Positions 1 to 6,292 of a DNA stretch of 17,000 nt are shown piece by piece; the first letter of the stretch is position 1, and each line of letters begins with the position of its first letter. Source of the stretch: JAWLDB01 sp041686915 (GTDB lineage Bacteria > Bacillota > UBA994 > UBA5500); contig JAWLDB010000039.1 in assembly GCA_041686915.1 (NCBI GenBank), forward strand, positions 1 to 17,000, written 5' to 3'. The notes under the pieces are model-generated. The model saw only the letters and a program-made list of their open reading frames with translations, was not told where the DNA came from and made no database searches. Made by a program: the position numbers and the translations under genes.

Positions 1-754
1 CCCAGTCAGTCGCCATAAAGAAGGCGCCAAGCAGCAAGCCTCCGGCCAGGACATGGAAAAGCGGGTCTCCTCCAAACAGTCCATCCGCACCACCAAACAC
101 CCAGGTCATAAAAGCAGCAGTACCGATGAACCCGGCAGGAATACGCCAATCAATGATTCCACGCCACAGCAGATAGATACCACCGGCAATCAATGCCAGC
201 GCTGAGGTTTCGCCCAGGCTGCCACCAATTGTACCAAGGAATAGCGAGGTATAAGGCGTAGCTACACCTTCCAGCTTCATTTGAGCGAGCGGAGTAGCAG
301 TTGTAACCAGAGTGAAGGGTGCAACCCAAGTTGTCATCTGCAGCGGCCAAGATGCCAACAGCACCGCCCGACCTACCAAGGCAGGGTTAAAGGGGTTTGA
401 CCCGATGCCGCCAAATACTTGTTTACCAATACCGATGGCCACAGCTGAACCAACGGCTGCCATCCACAGCGGCAGGCCGACGGGTACATTAAACGCCAGC
501 AAAAGACCTGTCAGCGCTGCAGAGAAGTCACGGATAGTCACTTTTTGGCCAGTAAGCTTCTGAATGGCGAACTCAGTTAGCATTGCAGTTCCCACACATA
601 CACCCATTACTAAAGCGGCCTTAACTCCGAAGTAAAAGACTGCGAGCGTCGCCGCTGGCATCAGCGCCAAGGCTACCTCGAACATAGCCTTGCGGGTATC
701 GTCCCGGTGATGCTGGTGCGGGGATGACGTCATACGCAACTGGTTTTGTTCCAT
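1..754 (-). CDS. rnfD: RnfD, membrane subunit of the Rnf complex (3' end outside window)
   Basis: RnfD is a covalently flavinylated integral membrane subunit of the Rnf complex, which links electron transfer between reduced ferredoxin and NAD+ to ion pumping. Translating the minus strand from the ATG at 754 gives 251 residues with no stop before the window edge; full RnfD proteins are roughly 320 residues. The protein starts MEQNQLRMTSSPHQHHRDDTRK and then becomes strongly hydrophobic with several membrane segments. Recognisable family motifs are GGIGSNPFNPALVGRA near residue 130 and TTATPLAQMK near residue 160. The Thr of ATPL is the expected FMN attachment site, which matches the RnfD family pattern. 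The start lies 11 bases after the rnfC stop and is preceded by GGGGGAAGAG, a usable ribosome binding site. It is co-transcribed with rnfC, and rnfG, rnfE, rnfA and rnfB are expected beyond position 1. Confidence 0.96.
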   Translation of the reverse strand, partial: MEQNQLRMTSSPHQHHRDDTRKAMFEVALALMPAATLAVFYFGVKAALVMGVCVGTAMLTEFAIQKLTGQKVTIRDFSAALTGLLLAFNVPVGLPLWMAAVGSAVAIGIGKQVFGGIGSNPFNPALVGRAVLLASWPLQMTTWVAPFTLVTTATPLAQMKLEGVATPYTSLFLGTIGGSLGETSALALIAGGIYLLWRGIIDWRIPAGFIGTAAFMTWVFGGADGLFGGDPLFHVLAGGLLLGAFFMATDW

Positions 755-765
755 ATCTCTTCCCC

Positions 766-2088
766 CTATTCCTTACGGCGCTTGGCCATAACCTGTCCCT
801 TGGCCAAGCGGATGTTCTGCAGAAGCGGACGCCTGGACGGGCAAATGAAAGTGCAGGCACCACATTCACGGCAATCTAGGACATGATAGGCCTCCGCCTT
901 GTCATAAAGGCCGCGCTCAGCGAACTGTGCGAGATGCAGTGGCTGCAGCAACATTGGGCACACATCAACACAGCGGGCGCAACGTACGCATGGGCTAGGT
1001 TCAAGGGGCTTTGCTTCCTCGGGAGATAGAACAAGAATCCCGGAAACACCTTTTAGGACGGGTACTTCAGTTGTGAACTGGGTAACCCCCGTCATGGGGC
1101 CACCCTGCACAACCTTGCCGGGCTGGCCTTTCAGGCCACATTGGTCAAGCAGGTCACTGAACAAGGTGCCAATCCGCGCGCGCAGGTTCTTTGGGTTCTC
1201 CACCATAGATCCGGTTACCGTCACCACCCGCTCTATAAGTGGCTGACCGGTCCGGATTACCTGAGCGACGGCAGCCGCTGTTGCAACGTTGTTGACGATA
1301 AAACCAATATCCAAGGGCAACTTACCCGAAGGTACTTCCTTGCCGCTGATAGCCTTAATCAACAGGGATTCTAGGCCTTGTGGATACTTCACCTGTAAAG
1401 GCACTACTTCCAGCCCCGCGTAAGGCTGGCAGGCTTCCCTTAGTGCGTTGATTGCATCAGACTTATTCTCTTCAACCCCGATGTAACCCTTGTCCACCCC
1501 GGCAACCTTCATCAGGATACGGAGGCCCTCTATCACTTGCTCGGCGTTCTCCAACATGATGCGATGGTCACAAGTCAGGTAAGGCTCACATTCAGCGCCA
1601 TTAAGCAGCACAGCCTCAATCTTGGCATGGGTAGGTGGCACAAGCTTGAAGTGAGTTGGGAATGCCGCGCCTCCCAAACCCACAATTCCAGCCTCGCGGA
1701 CAATCTGCACGATTTCTGGCGAGCTTAACCCCTGCCAGTCCCTAGAGCCTGCAAAAGGCGGGACTGCTTCATCTTGGAAATCGTTTTCGATAACAACCGA
1801 GAGCGCAGAATACTGGCTTGGATGGGGGCGTTCTTCTACTGCCACTACTCTGCCGGAAACCGAAGAGTGCACCGGTGCGCTAATCTTCGCCTGACTGTCA
1901 CCGATCTTCTGACCCATTAACACCCTATCGCCCACTTGTACCAAGGGTTGGCACGGGGCTCCAATGTGCTGTGTCATCGGAATGACAACCAGTTTCGGTG
2001 GACGAGCCGTCTCGATGGCTGCTCCGGAGGTTAACTCCTTGTTGTATGCTGGATGTATGCCACCGAAGAACGTCTTTGCCTTGGCCAT
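766..2088 (-). CDS. rnfC: RnfC, NADH-binding peripheral subunit of the Rnf complex
   Basis: RnfC is the soluble, membrane-associated subunit that carries the NAD(H)/FMN site and two [4Fe-4S] clusters of Rnf. The product from ATG 2088 is 440 residues, a normal length for a clostridial RnfC. Visible motifs are the N-terminal FFGGIHP, the nucleotide/flavin loop GIVGLGGAAFPTHFKL, NGAECEPYLTCDHR, and two C-terminal ferredoxin motifs with Cys near 367/370/373/377 and 406/409/412/416. I chose ATG 2088 because GAGGTG lies about 7 bases upstream and the family starts at this point. The reading frame stays open further upstream to 2238, but that stretch is the promoter and leader. It is the first gene of the rnf operon and is separated from the upstream hydrogenase genes by a very strong terminator. 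A Rex-like site overlaps its promoter, which suggests control by the NADH/NAD+ ratio. Confidence 0.97.
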   Translation of the reverse strand: MAKAKTFFGGIHPAYNKELTSGAAIETARPPKLVVIPMTQHIGAPCQPLVQVGDRVLMGQKIGDSQAKISAPVHSSVSGRVVAVEERPHPSQYSALSVVIENDFQDEAVPPFAGSRDWQGLSSPEIVQIVREAGIVGLGGAAFPTHFKLVPPTHAKIEAVLLNGAECEPYLTCDHRIMLENAEQVIEGLRILMKVAGVDKGYIGVEENKSDAINALREACQPYAGLEVVPLQVKYPQGLESLLIKAISGKEVPSGKLPLDIGFIVNNVATAAAVAQVIRTGQPLIERVVTVTGSMVENPKNLRARIGTLFSDLLDQCGLKGQPGKVVQGGPMTGVTQFTTEVPVLKGVSGILVLSPEEAKPLEPSPCVRCARCVDVCPMLLQPLHLAQFAERGLYDKAEAYHVLDCRECGACTFICPSRRPLLQNIRLAKGQVMAKRRKE

Positions 2089-2139
2089 ATACTTCACCTC
2101 ACTATTGATTGTGACGAATGTATCAAACTCCATGATGCT

Positions 2140-2161
2140 AAAAAGCGAGCATGTTGCTCGC
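2140..2161 (-). terminator. Terminator-like hairpin in the rnf leader
   Basis: On the minus strand GCGAGCA, loop ACA, TGCTCGC is followed at once by TTTTT. The stem is a perfect 7 bp and GC-rich, which is the form of an intrinsic terminator, yet it lies upstream of rnfC and downstream of the predicted rnf promoter. If transcription starts near 2161 the hairpin would sit at the very 5' end of the mRNA, too early for a classical attenuator, and might act as a stabiliser. If transcription starts further upstream (about 2231) it would be a proper attenuator. The choice is unresolved. Confidence 0.6.
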
Positions 2162-2167
2162 CCCCTA

Positions 2168-2196
2168 ATTGTAACCTTTTTAACAAATAGCGACAA
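2168..2196 (-). promoter_or_regulatory. Predicted SigA-type promoter of rnfCD
   Basis: On the minus strand, -35 TTGTCG (2191-2196) and -10 TACAAT (2168-2173) are separated by exactly 17 bases. That is four and five matches to the TTGACA and TATAAT consensus. The predicted transcription start is about 2161, some 73 bases before the rnfC ATG. The -10 and spacer are covered by a Rex-like operator. Confidence 0.6.
2169..2186. promoter_or_regulatory. Candidate Rex operator at the rnf promoter
   Basis: The plus strand reads TTGTAACCTTTTTAACAA. Against the clostridial Rex consensus TTGTTAA-N4-TTAACAA it matches 12 of 14 defined positions, with one half-site (TTAACAA) perfect. It overlaps the predicted -10 and spacer, where a repressor would block RNA polymerase. 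Rex is the NADH-sensing repressor that commonly controls NAD-linked redox genes in Firmicutes, which fits an operon for ferredoxin:NAD+ oxidoreductase. The assignment is from consensus matching only. Confidence 0.55.
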
Positions 2197-2232
2197 GTGG
2201 AATGTTTCGTTAACGAAAACCTTCCATTTGTC
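2192..2232. repeat. Long imperfect inverted repeat upstream of the rnf promoter
   Basis: The centre is a perfect 14-bp palindrome, TTTCGTTAACGAAA (2205-2218). Outside it the symmetry continues with one bulge and two mismatches, from GACAAGTGGAA on the left to TTCCATTTGTC on the right, giving about 20-base arms. One arm overlaps the predicted -35 of the rnf promoter. It could be an operator for an unidentified regulator or, if transcribed, a stable RNA hairpin ahead of the terminator-like stem at 2140-2161. Confidence 0.6.
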
Positions 2233-2263
2233 ACACATATCTTACTTGTTTCTACTAGCTTTA

Positions 2264-2311
2264 ACAAGACTAAAAAGCAGGGGCGAAGCCGCCCCTGCTT
2301 TTTAGTCTTGT
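2264..2311 (-). terminator. Strong intrinsic terminator after hydrogenase set B
   Basis: The arms 2264-2285 and 2290-2311 are perfect 22-bp reverse complements around a 4-base loop (AAGC). The GC-rich core GCAGGGGCG/CGCCCCTGC is flanked by A5/T5 runs, so the element can end transcription in either direction. It begins 8 bases after the stop of the set B catalytic subunit and isolates it from the rnf operon. Confidence 0.92.
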
Positions 2312-2318
2312 CACAAAA

Positions 2319-4043
2319 TCAATATTTGGAGCGCTTGGTGTAGTGGGTGTGCAGCAGCTTGTGTGATTTTTCACCAAGAGGTTTACTTAGATATTCTTCA
2401 TACAGCCTCAGCACTGCTGGGTTTTCATGGGACTTGCGCAAAGACAGGTCACGATCAGCCTGGTAGATGGCGTTGATGCGTTCCTGGCGAACTGCGTTTG
2501 TGGTCGGTATAGGCTGCCCACCTCCGCCAATACAACCACCAGGGCAGCACATGATTTCGATGAAATGGTAATCCGCGTCACCAGCTCTGATGCGTTCCAG
2601 TATTTTGCTGGCATTGGATAGGCTGTGAGCTACGGCCACCTTGACGGTGGTGCCTGCTAGGTCGACAGCCGCTTCCTTAACACCTTCCATACCACGAACC
2701 ATCGTTAGCTCAATGTTGGGCAGTGCAGCACCCGTTACTACCTCATAGACCGTGCGCAGAGCGGCTTCCATTACTCCGCCGGTGGCACCGAAGATGACGG
2801 CGGCACCTGTAGAGATCCCGAGCGGATCATCGTATGCTTCTTCTGGCAAGACGGCAAAGTCTATGCCCGCTTGCTTAAGCATGCGTCCGAGCTCGCGGGT
2901 GGTAAGCACGATGTCTACGTCAGGATAGCCGCTGGATTGCATTTCGGGACGAGTGGCTTCGTACTTCTTGGCCGTACAAGGCATAATGGAAACTGAAACA
3001 ATGTCTTTAGGATCAATGCCTGCCCTTTCGGCGTAATACGTCTTCGCCAAAGCGCCAAACATCTGTTGAGGTGATTTGCAGGTGGAGATATGATCCAGCA
3101 GATCCGGGTAGAAATGCTCCACAAACTTAATCCAACCTGGACTGCAGGAAGTAATCATCGGCAGGGTTCCTCCGTGCTGCAGTCGTTCCAGCAGCTCACG
3201 GCCCTCTTCCATGATGGTCAGATCAGCCGTAAAGTCTGTATCGAACACGCGATCAAAGCCAAGCCGGCGCAGAGCAGCGACCATTTTACCGGTGACAACT
3301 TCTCCAGGCTTCATTCCAAGGGCTTCTCCTAGAGCTACGCGCACAGCCGGTGCAGTCTGTACCACTACATGTTTTCCTGCATCATAGAGTGCATCCCACA
3401 CCCGGTCAGTGTCATCCTTTTCGGTGATTGCGCCGACAGGGCAGGCGTGGATACATTGACCGCACAGGGTGCAAGCCACCTCAGCCAGCTGTTTGCCACC
3501 TGCAGGCATCACTATTGTGTTATATCCCCGACCCATATCATAAAGCACTGCAGCCTTTTGGACCTCGCTGCACACTTCAATGCAACGCCCACAGTTAATG
3601 CATTTGTTCGGGTCACGCACTATTGCGGGGTTGGATTCATCAAGGGGTAGCCCCCTGTGAGTTACTCCAAAGGGGATTTCTCTAATGCCGTAGTCGGCAG
3701 CTAGAGACTGCAACTCACAGTTCAGGTTTCGGGCGCAGTTCAGGCAATCCTGGGGATGGTGCGCCAAAATCAGTTCCAGGATGGTACGACGAGCTTCACG
3801 CACCTCTGGAACATTTGTACTCACAACCATGTTTGGAGCTACCGGGAAGGCACAGGCTGGCTGGAGTACGCGTTGACCCTCTACTTTTACTACACACACA
3901 CGGCAAGCTGCCTTCACGGACTGGTCCGGATGATGACAGAGAGTTGGGATCTTCACTCCTGCCTGTTCTGCTGCCTGCAAAACTGTGCTGCCCTGCGGTA
4001 CCTCGACCGCTATGCCGTCAATTGTCACTTTGATCATTGCCAT
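2319..4043 (-). CDS. hydA: [FeFe] hydrogenase catalytic subunit, set B
   Basis: This is the catalytic subunit of an NAD-linked [FeFe] hydrogenase, which interconverts protons and H2 at the H-cluster. It is 574 residues and cytoplasmic, with no signal peptide. Domains in order: plant-type [2Fe-2S] (Cys36, 47, 50, 64), His/Cys [4Fe-4S] (His96, Cys100, 103, 109), a two-cluster ferredoxin domain (Cys148/151/154/158 and 191/194/197/201), the H-cluster domain (L1 TSCSPGW at 298-304, L2 MPCTAKKYE, L3 EIMCCPGGCIGGGGQP), and a C-terminal small-subunit-like tail (KSHENPAVLRLYEEYL...LLHTHY). In L1 the usual second Cys, a cluster ligand, is Ser301, and a Cys is present downstream at 322 (STCKSP). L3 has an extra Cys just before its first ligand. 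ATG 4043 is preceded by AGGAGG at 8 bases. It follows hydB by 14 bases and ends the set B operon at a strong terminator. Confidence 0.96.
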   Translation of the reverse strand: MAMIKVTIDGIAVEVPQGSTVLQAAEQAGVKIPTLCHHPDQSVKAACRVCVVKVEGQRVLQPACAFPVAPNMVVSTNVPEVREARRTILELILAHHPQDCLNCARNLNCELQSLAADYGIREIPFGVTHRGLPLDESNPAIVRDPNKCINCGRCIEVCSEVQKAAVLYDMGRGYNTIVMPAGGKQLAEVACTLCGQCIHACPVGAITEKDDTDRVWDALYDAGKHVVVQTAPAVRVALGEALGMKPGEVVTGKMVAALRRLGFDRVFDTDFTADLTIMEEGRELLERLQHGGTLPMITSCSPGWIKFVEHFYPDLLDHISTCKSPQQMFGALAKTYYAERAGIDPKDIVSVSIMPCTAKKYEATRPEMQSSGYPDVDIVLTTRELGRMLKQAGIDFAVLPEEAYDDPLGISTGAAVIFGATGGVMEAALRTVYEVVTGAALPNIELTMVRGMEGVKEAAVDLAGTTVKVAVAHSLSNASKILERIRAGDADYHFIEIMCCPGGCIGGGGQPIPTTNAVRQERINAIYQADRDLSLRKSHENPAVLRLYEEYLSKPLGEKSHKLLHTHYTKRSKY

Positions 4044-4057
4044 ACTCTATCCCTCCT

Positions 4058-5680
4058 CTACTTCTCTGCTATTACGCAAATGTTGGTTGGACAGACTCCT
4101 TGCATGTGGCTGGCGTACTCATCGGCAAAATAGCGAAGCGTACTCAGCACCGGCACAGGAGCTGTCTGACCAAGTGCACAGAGCGAAGAACTCTGCATCG
4201 TACGAGAGAGCCTGTGGATCAACTCAATGTCGGCAGCAGTTGCCTCCCCGCTTGCTATCTTGTCTACCAGACGGTAGAGCTGGGTAGTGCCTTCACGGCA
4301 AGGCGTACACTGACCACAAGACTCATGGTTAAAGAAGGAGAGGAAGTTTTTGGTGATATCCACTATGCAGTGACTATCATCCATGATCAACAGGGCGCCC
4401 GAGCCAAGAGCCGACCCGTGCTCCTGCAAACTGTCATAGTCCATTGGTACGTCGAGATGCTGCTCAGCCAAACAACCTCCAGAAGTGCCACCTGTCTGAG
4501 CCATCTTGAACTCGCGTCCGTTAGGTATACCACCGCCGACCTCATAGATCACTTCCCGCAAGCTAATCCCCATTGGCACCTCAATCAGGCCAGTATTAAC
4601 CACGTTGCCGGTTAGGGTGTAGACCTTAGTGCCGGGCGATTTCTCGGTACCGATTGCACGGAACCAATCGGCCCCGTTTTGAACGATCGGAGCGATATTG
4701 GCAAGAGTCTCTACGTTATTGACTGTGGTAGGCTTACCGAACAGCCCATGGTTCGCAGGATATGGCGGTTTATAACGCGGCTCGCCACGGTCGCCTTCTA
4801 TGGACTCAATCAATGCTGTCTCCTCGCCACAGACGTAGGCGCCGGCACCGGAGACGATTTCTACGTCAAAGCCAAAGTCTGTTCCGAAGATGTTCTCCCC
4901 GAGTAAGCCCAGTTGCTTGGCTTGATCGATCGCTTTTTGCAGCCGCGCGATGGATAACTTATATTCGCCACGTACATAGACATAGCCCTTGGTGGCGCCT
5001 GTAGCATAGCCGGCGATAGCCATTCCTTCCAGAATGCCATGTGGATCACCTTCCAGAATAAGCCGGTCCTTGAATGTGCCAGGCTCACCCTCATCGGCAT
5101 TACAGATCACATATTTCTGGTCGCCCTGCGCTTTCAGAGTGAAGCCCCACTTCAGTCCGGTCGGGAAACCGGCACCACCCCGACCACGCAGACCAGAGGC
5201 TTTCACTGCTTCGATTACTGTTTCCGGAGTCATGGTGGTAAGCGCCTTACCTAAGGCCTCATAGCCTCCACGGGCGATATACTCTTCAATTGATTCAGGG
5301 TTAATCAAACCGCAGTTGCGCAAGACAACGCGTTTTTGCTTGCGGAAGAAGTCGTTCTGATCGTAAGTTGTAACTGCCTTGGGAGCGTCTCCCGCTTTAT
5401 ACAGCAGGGACTCAACCACACGGCCTTTCATCAGATGTTCGCTTACAATGACAGGAATGTTTTCAGGGGTGACGCGGGAATAGAAGGCGCCTTCCGGATA
5501 GACGACCACTACCGGTCCTTGTTCACACAGCCCGAAGCAACCTGTCTCAACTACCCTGACCTCTAAGTCCAAGTTCTGCCTTTTGATCTCTTCAACTAAC
5601 AACTGCCTGATAGTAGTGGAGCCCTTCAGATGGCAATTGGTACCTGCACAGACCAAGACATGAGCGCGATGTAACTGCAT
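4058..5680 (-). CDS. hydB: NuoF-like NADH-binding hydrogenase subunit, set B, lacking the C-terminal ferredoxin domain
   Basis: This is the flavoprotein subunit that oxidises or reduces NAD(H) with FMN and passes electrons to HydA. It is 540 residues. Visible parts are an N-terminal thioredoxin-like [2Fe-2S] domain (Cys11, 16, 48, 52), the NADH/FMN loop GLRGRGGAGFPTGLKW (about 163-178), CNADEGEPGTFKDR, and the NuoF [4Fe-4S] motif SCGQCTPCREGT with its later Cys in SSLCALGQ. The protein ends shortly after CPTNICVIAEK. Its paralogue in set A continues for about 55 residues with two [4Fe-4S] motifs. The gene after it starts 14 bases later, so there is no room for a frameshifted remnant and the domain is cleanly absent. 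Because that domain is linked to ferredoxin-dependent bifurcation in HydABC/Hnd enzymes, this subunit may belong to a simpler NADH-linked hydrogenase. ATG 5680 lies 11 bases after the hydC stop, with a G-rich ribosome binding site. Confidence 0.95.
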   Translation of the reverse strand: MQLHRAHVLVCAGTNCHLKGSTTIRQLLVEEIKRQNLDLEVRVVETGCFGLCEQGPVVVVYPEGAFYSRVTPENIPVIVSEHLMKGRVVESLLYKAGDAPKAVTTYDQNDFFRKQKRVVLRNCGLINPESIEEYIARGGYEALGKALTTMTPETVIEAVKASGLRGRGGAGFPTGLKWGFTLKAQGDQKYVICNADEGEPGTFKDRLILEGDPHGILEGMAIAGYATGATKGYVYVRGEYKLSIARLQKAIDQAKQLGLLGENIFGTDFGFDVEIVSGAGAYVCGEETALIESIEGDRGEPRYKPPYPANHGLFGKPTTVNNVETLANIAPIVQNGADWFRAIGTEKSPGTKVYTLTGNVVNTGLIEVPMGISLREVIYEVGGGIPNGREFKMAQTGGTSGGCLAEQHLDVPMDYDSLQEHGSALGSGALLIMDDSHCIVDITKNFLSFFNHESCGQCTPCREGTTQLYRLVDKIASGEATAADIELIHRLSRTMQSSSLCALGQTAPVPVLSTLRYFADEYASHMQGVCPTNICVIAEK

Positions 5681-5691
5681 TCCCGTCCCCC

Positions 5692-6180
5692 CTATCTGTA
5701 CTCAGCAAGAATGCTGTTCAGTTTATCCGGCGTCAGATTGCCATGAACGTCGTCACCGATCATCATGGCCGGTGCTACACCGCAGACTCCCAGGCAACTG
5801 GTTAACTCAAGAGTGAACCTGCCATCGGCAGATGTTTCGCCGAGCTTCACGCCAAGTAACTCCTGAAGTGTCCTAATGATGTCTGACGCTCCAACAACGT
5901 GGCAGGGGGCGTTCTCACAAATTCTGATGACATGGCGCCCACGTGGCGCGACACTGTAAAGTGAATAGAAGGTTGCAACGCCATAGACCTTGCTCAGGGG
6001 GACATTCAGTCCCTCTGCCACCCAGACTAGTTCCTGCTCGGCTAGATAGTTGACGCTATCGAGGTCCTGTATGGCATGCAAAACCTTCAGCAATGCGCTG
6101 GAGTCACCTGCATGGTTATTGATGATGGCCTTGACGCGTTCTTCTCTGTCCTGTTTGTCAGTGCAAACACAAGCTGTCAT
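5692..6180 (-). CDS. hydC: NuoE-like [2Fe-2S] hydrogenase subunit, set B
   Basis: This is a small thioredoxin-fold [2Fe-2S] subunit that partners the NuoF-like protein in NAD-linked [FeFe] hydrogenases (HydC/HndA). It is 162 residues from ATG 6180. The four cluster ligands are Cys88 and Cys93 (CENAPC) and Cys129 and Cys133 (CLGVC). The family motif VYGVATFYSLYS precedes them. Two further cysteines lie at the N-terminus (Cys4, Cys6). GGAGGTG lies about 11 bases before this ATG. A GTG four codons earlier (6192) is in frame but overlaps the ribosome binding site, so I do not favour it. It is the first gene of set B, separated from set A by 112 bases that contain two stem-loops. Confidence 0.95.
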   Translation of the reverse strand: MTACVCTDKQDREERVKAIINNHAGDSSALLKVLHAIQDLDSVNYLAEQELVWVAEGLNVPLSKVYGVATFYSLYSVAPRGRHVIRICENAPCHVVGASDIIRTLQELLGVKLGETSADGRFTLELTSCLGVCGVAPAMMIGDDVHGNLTPDKLNSILAEYR

Positions 6181-6208
6181 TGATGTGGTCACCTCCCTGT
6201 AGTTTCTC

Positions 6209-6226
6209 CCGGCGGTTTGCCACCGG
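6209..6226 (-). other. Stem-loop upstream of hydC
   Basis: In the minus-strand RNA, CCGGUGG pairs with CCGCCGG around a 4-base loop (7 bp including one G-U pair). It lies about 30 bases upstream of the hydC start, next to the larger hairpin at 6231-6255. There is no U-tract. It may be an RNA processing or stability element. Confidence 0.45.
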
Positions 6227-6230
6227 TAGC

Positions 6231-6255
6231 AATCGGGGGAAGGGTTCCCCCGATT
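6231..6255 (-). other. Perfect 11-bp stem-loop between the two hydrogenase sets
   Basis: AATCGGGGGAA, loop GGG, TTCCCCCGATT: perfect 11-bp arms in the gap between the set A catalytic gene and hydC. On the coding (minus) strand it is followed by GCTACC and not by a U-tract, so it is not a textbook terminator. It could reduce read-through, mark an RNA cleavage site, or stabilise the 3' end of the set A mRNA. Confidence 0.5.
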
Positions 6256-6292
6256 TATTCCTCTCAGCTTGGGCTTTTCGCCCTATCTTTAT

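Noticed and set aside
2089..2238. Upstream in-frame extension of rnfC (about 50 residues)
   Set aside because: The extension covers the promoter, Rex-like site and hairpin, has no ribosome binding site, and the family N-terminus begins at 2088.
2192..2311. Inverted repeats as ends of an insertion sequence or attachment site
   Set aside because: No transposase, no target duplication and no coding content between them; terminator and promoter features explain the repeats.
4040..4110. Possible frameshift that truncated the set B NuoF-like subunit
   Set aside because: Only 14 bases lie between its stop and the next ATG, with a proper ribosome binding site; no ferredoxin-domain remnant can be read in any frame.
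4037..4615. 192-residue plus-strand open frame opposite hydB
   Set aside because: It is antisense to a fully conserved NuoF-like gene, has no recognisable domain, and a similar antisense frame appears opposite the paralogue; it is a coding shadow.
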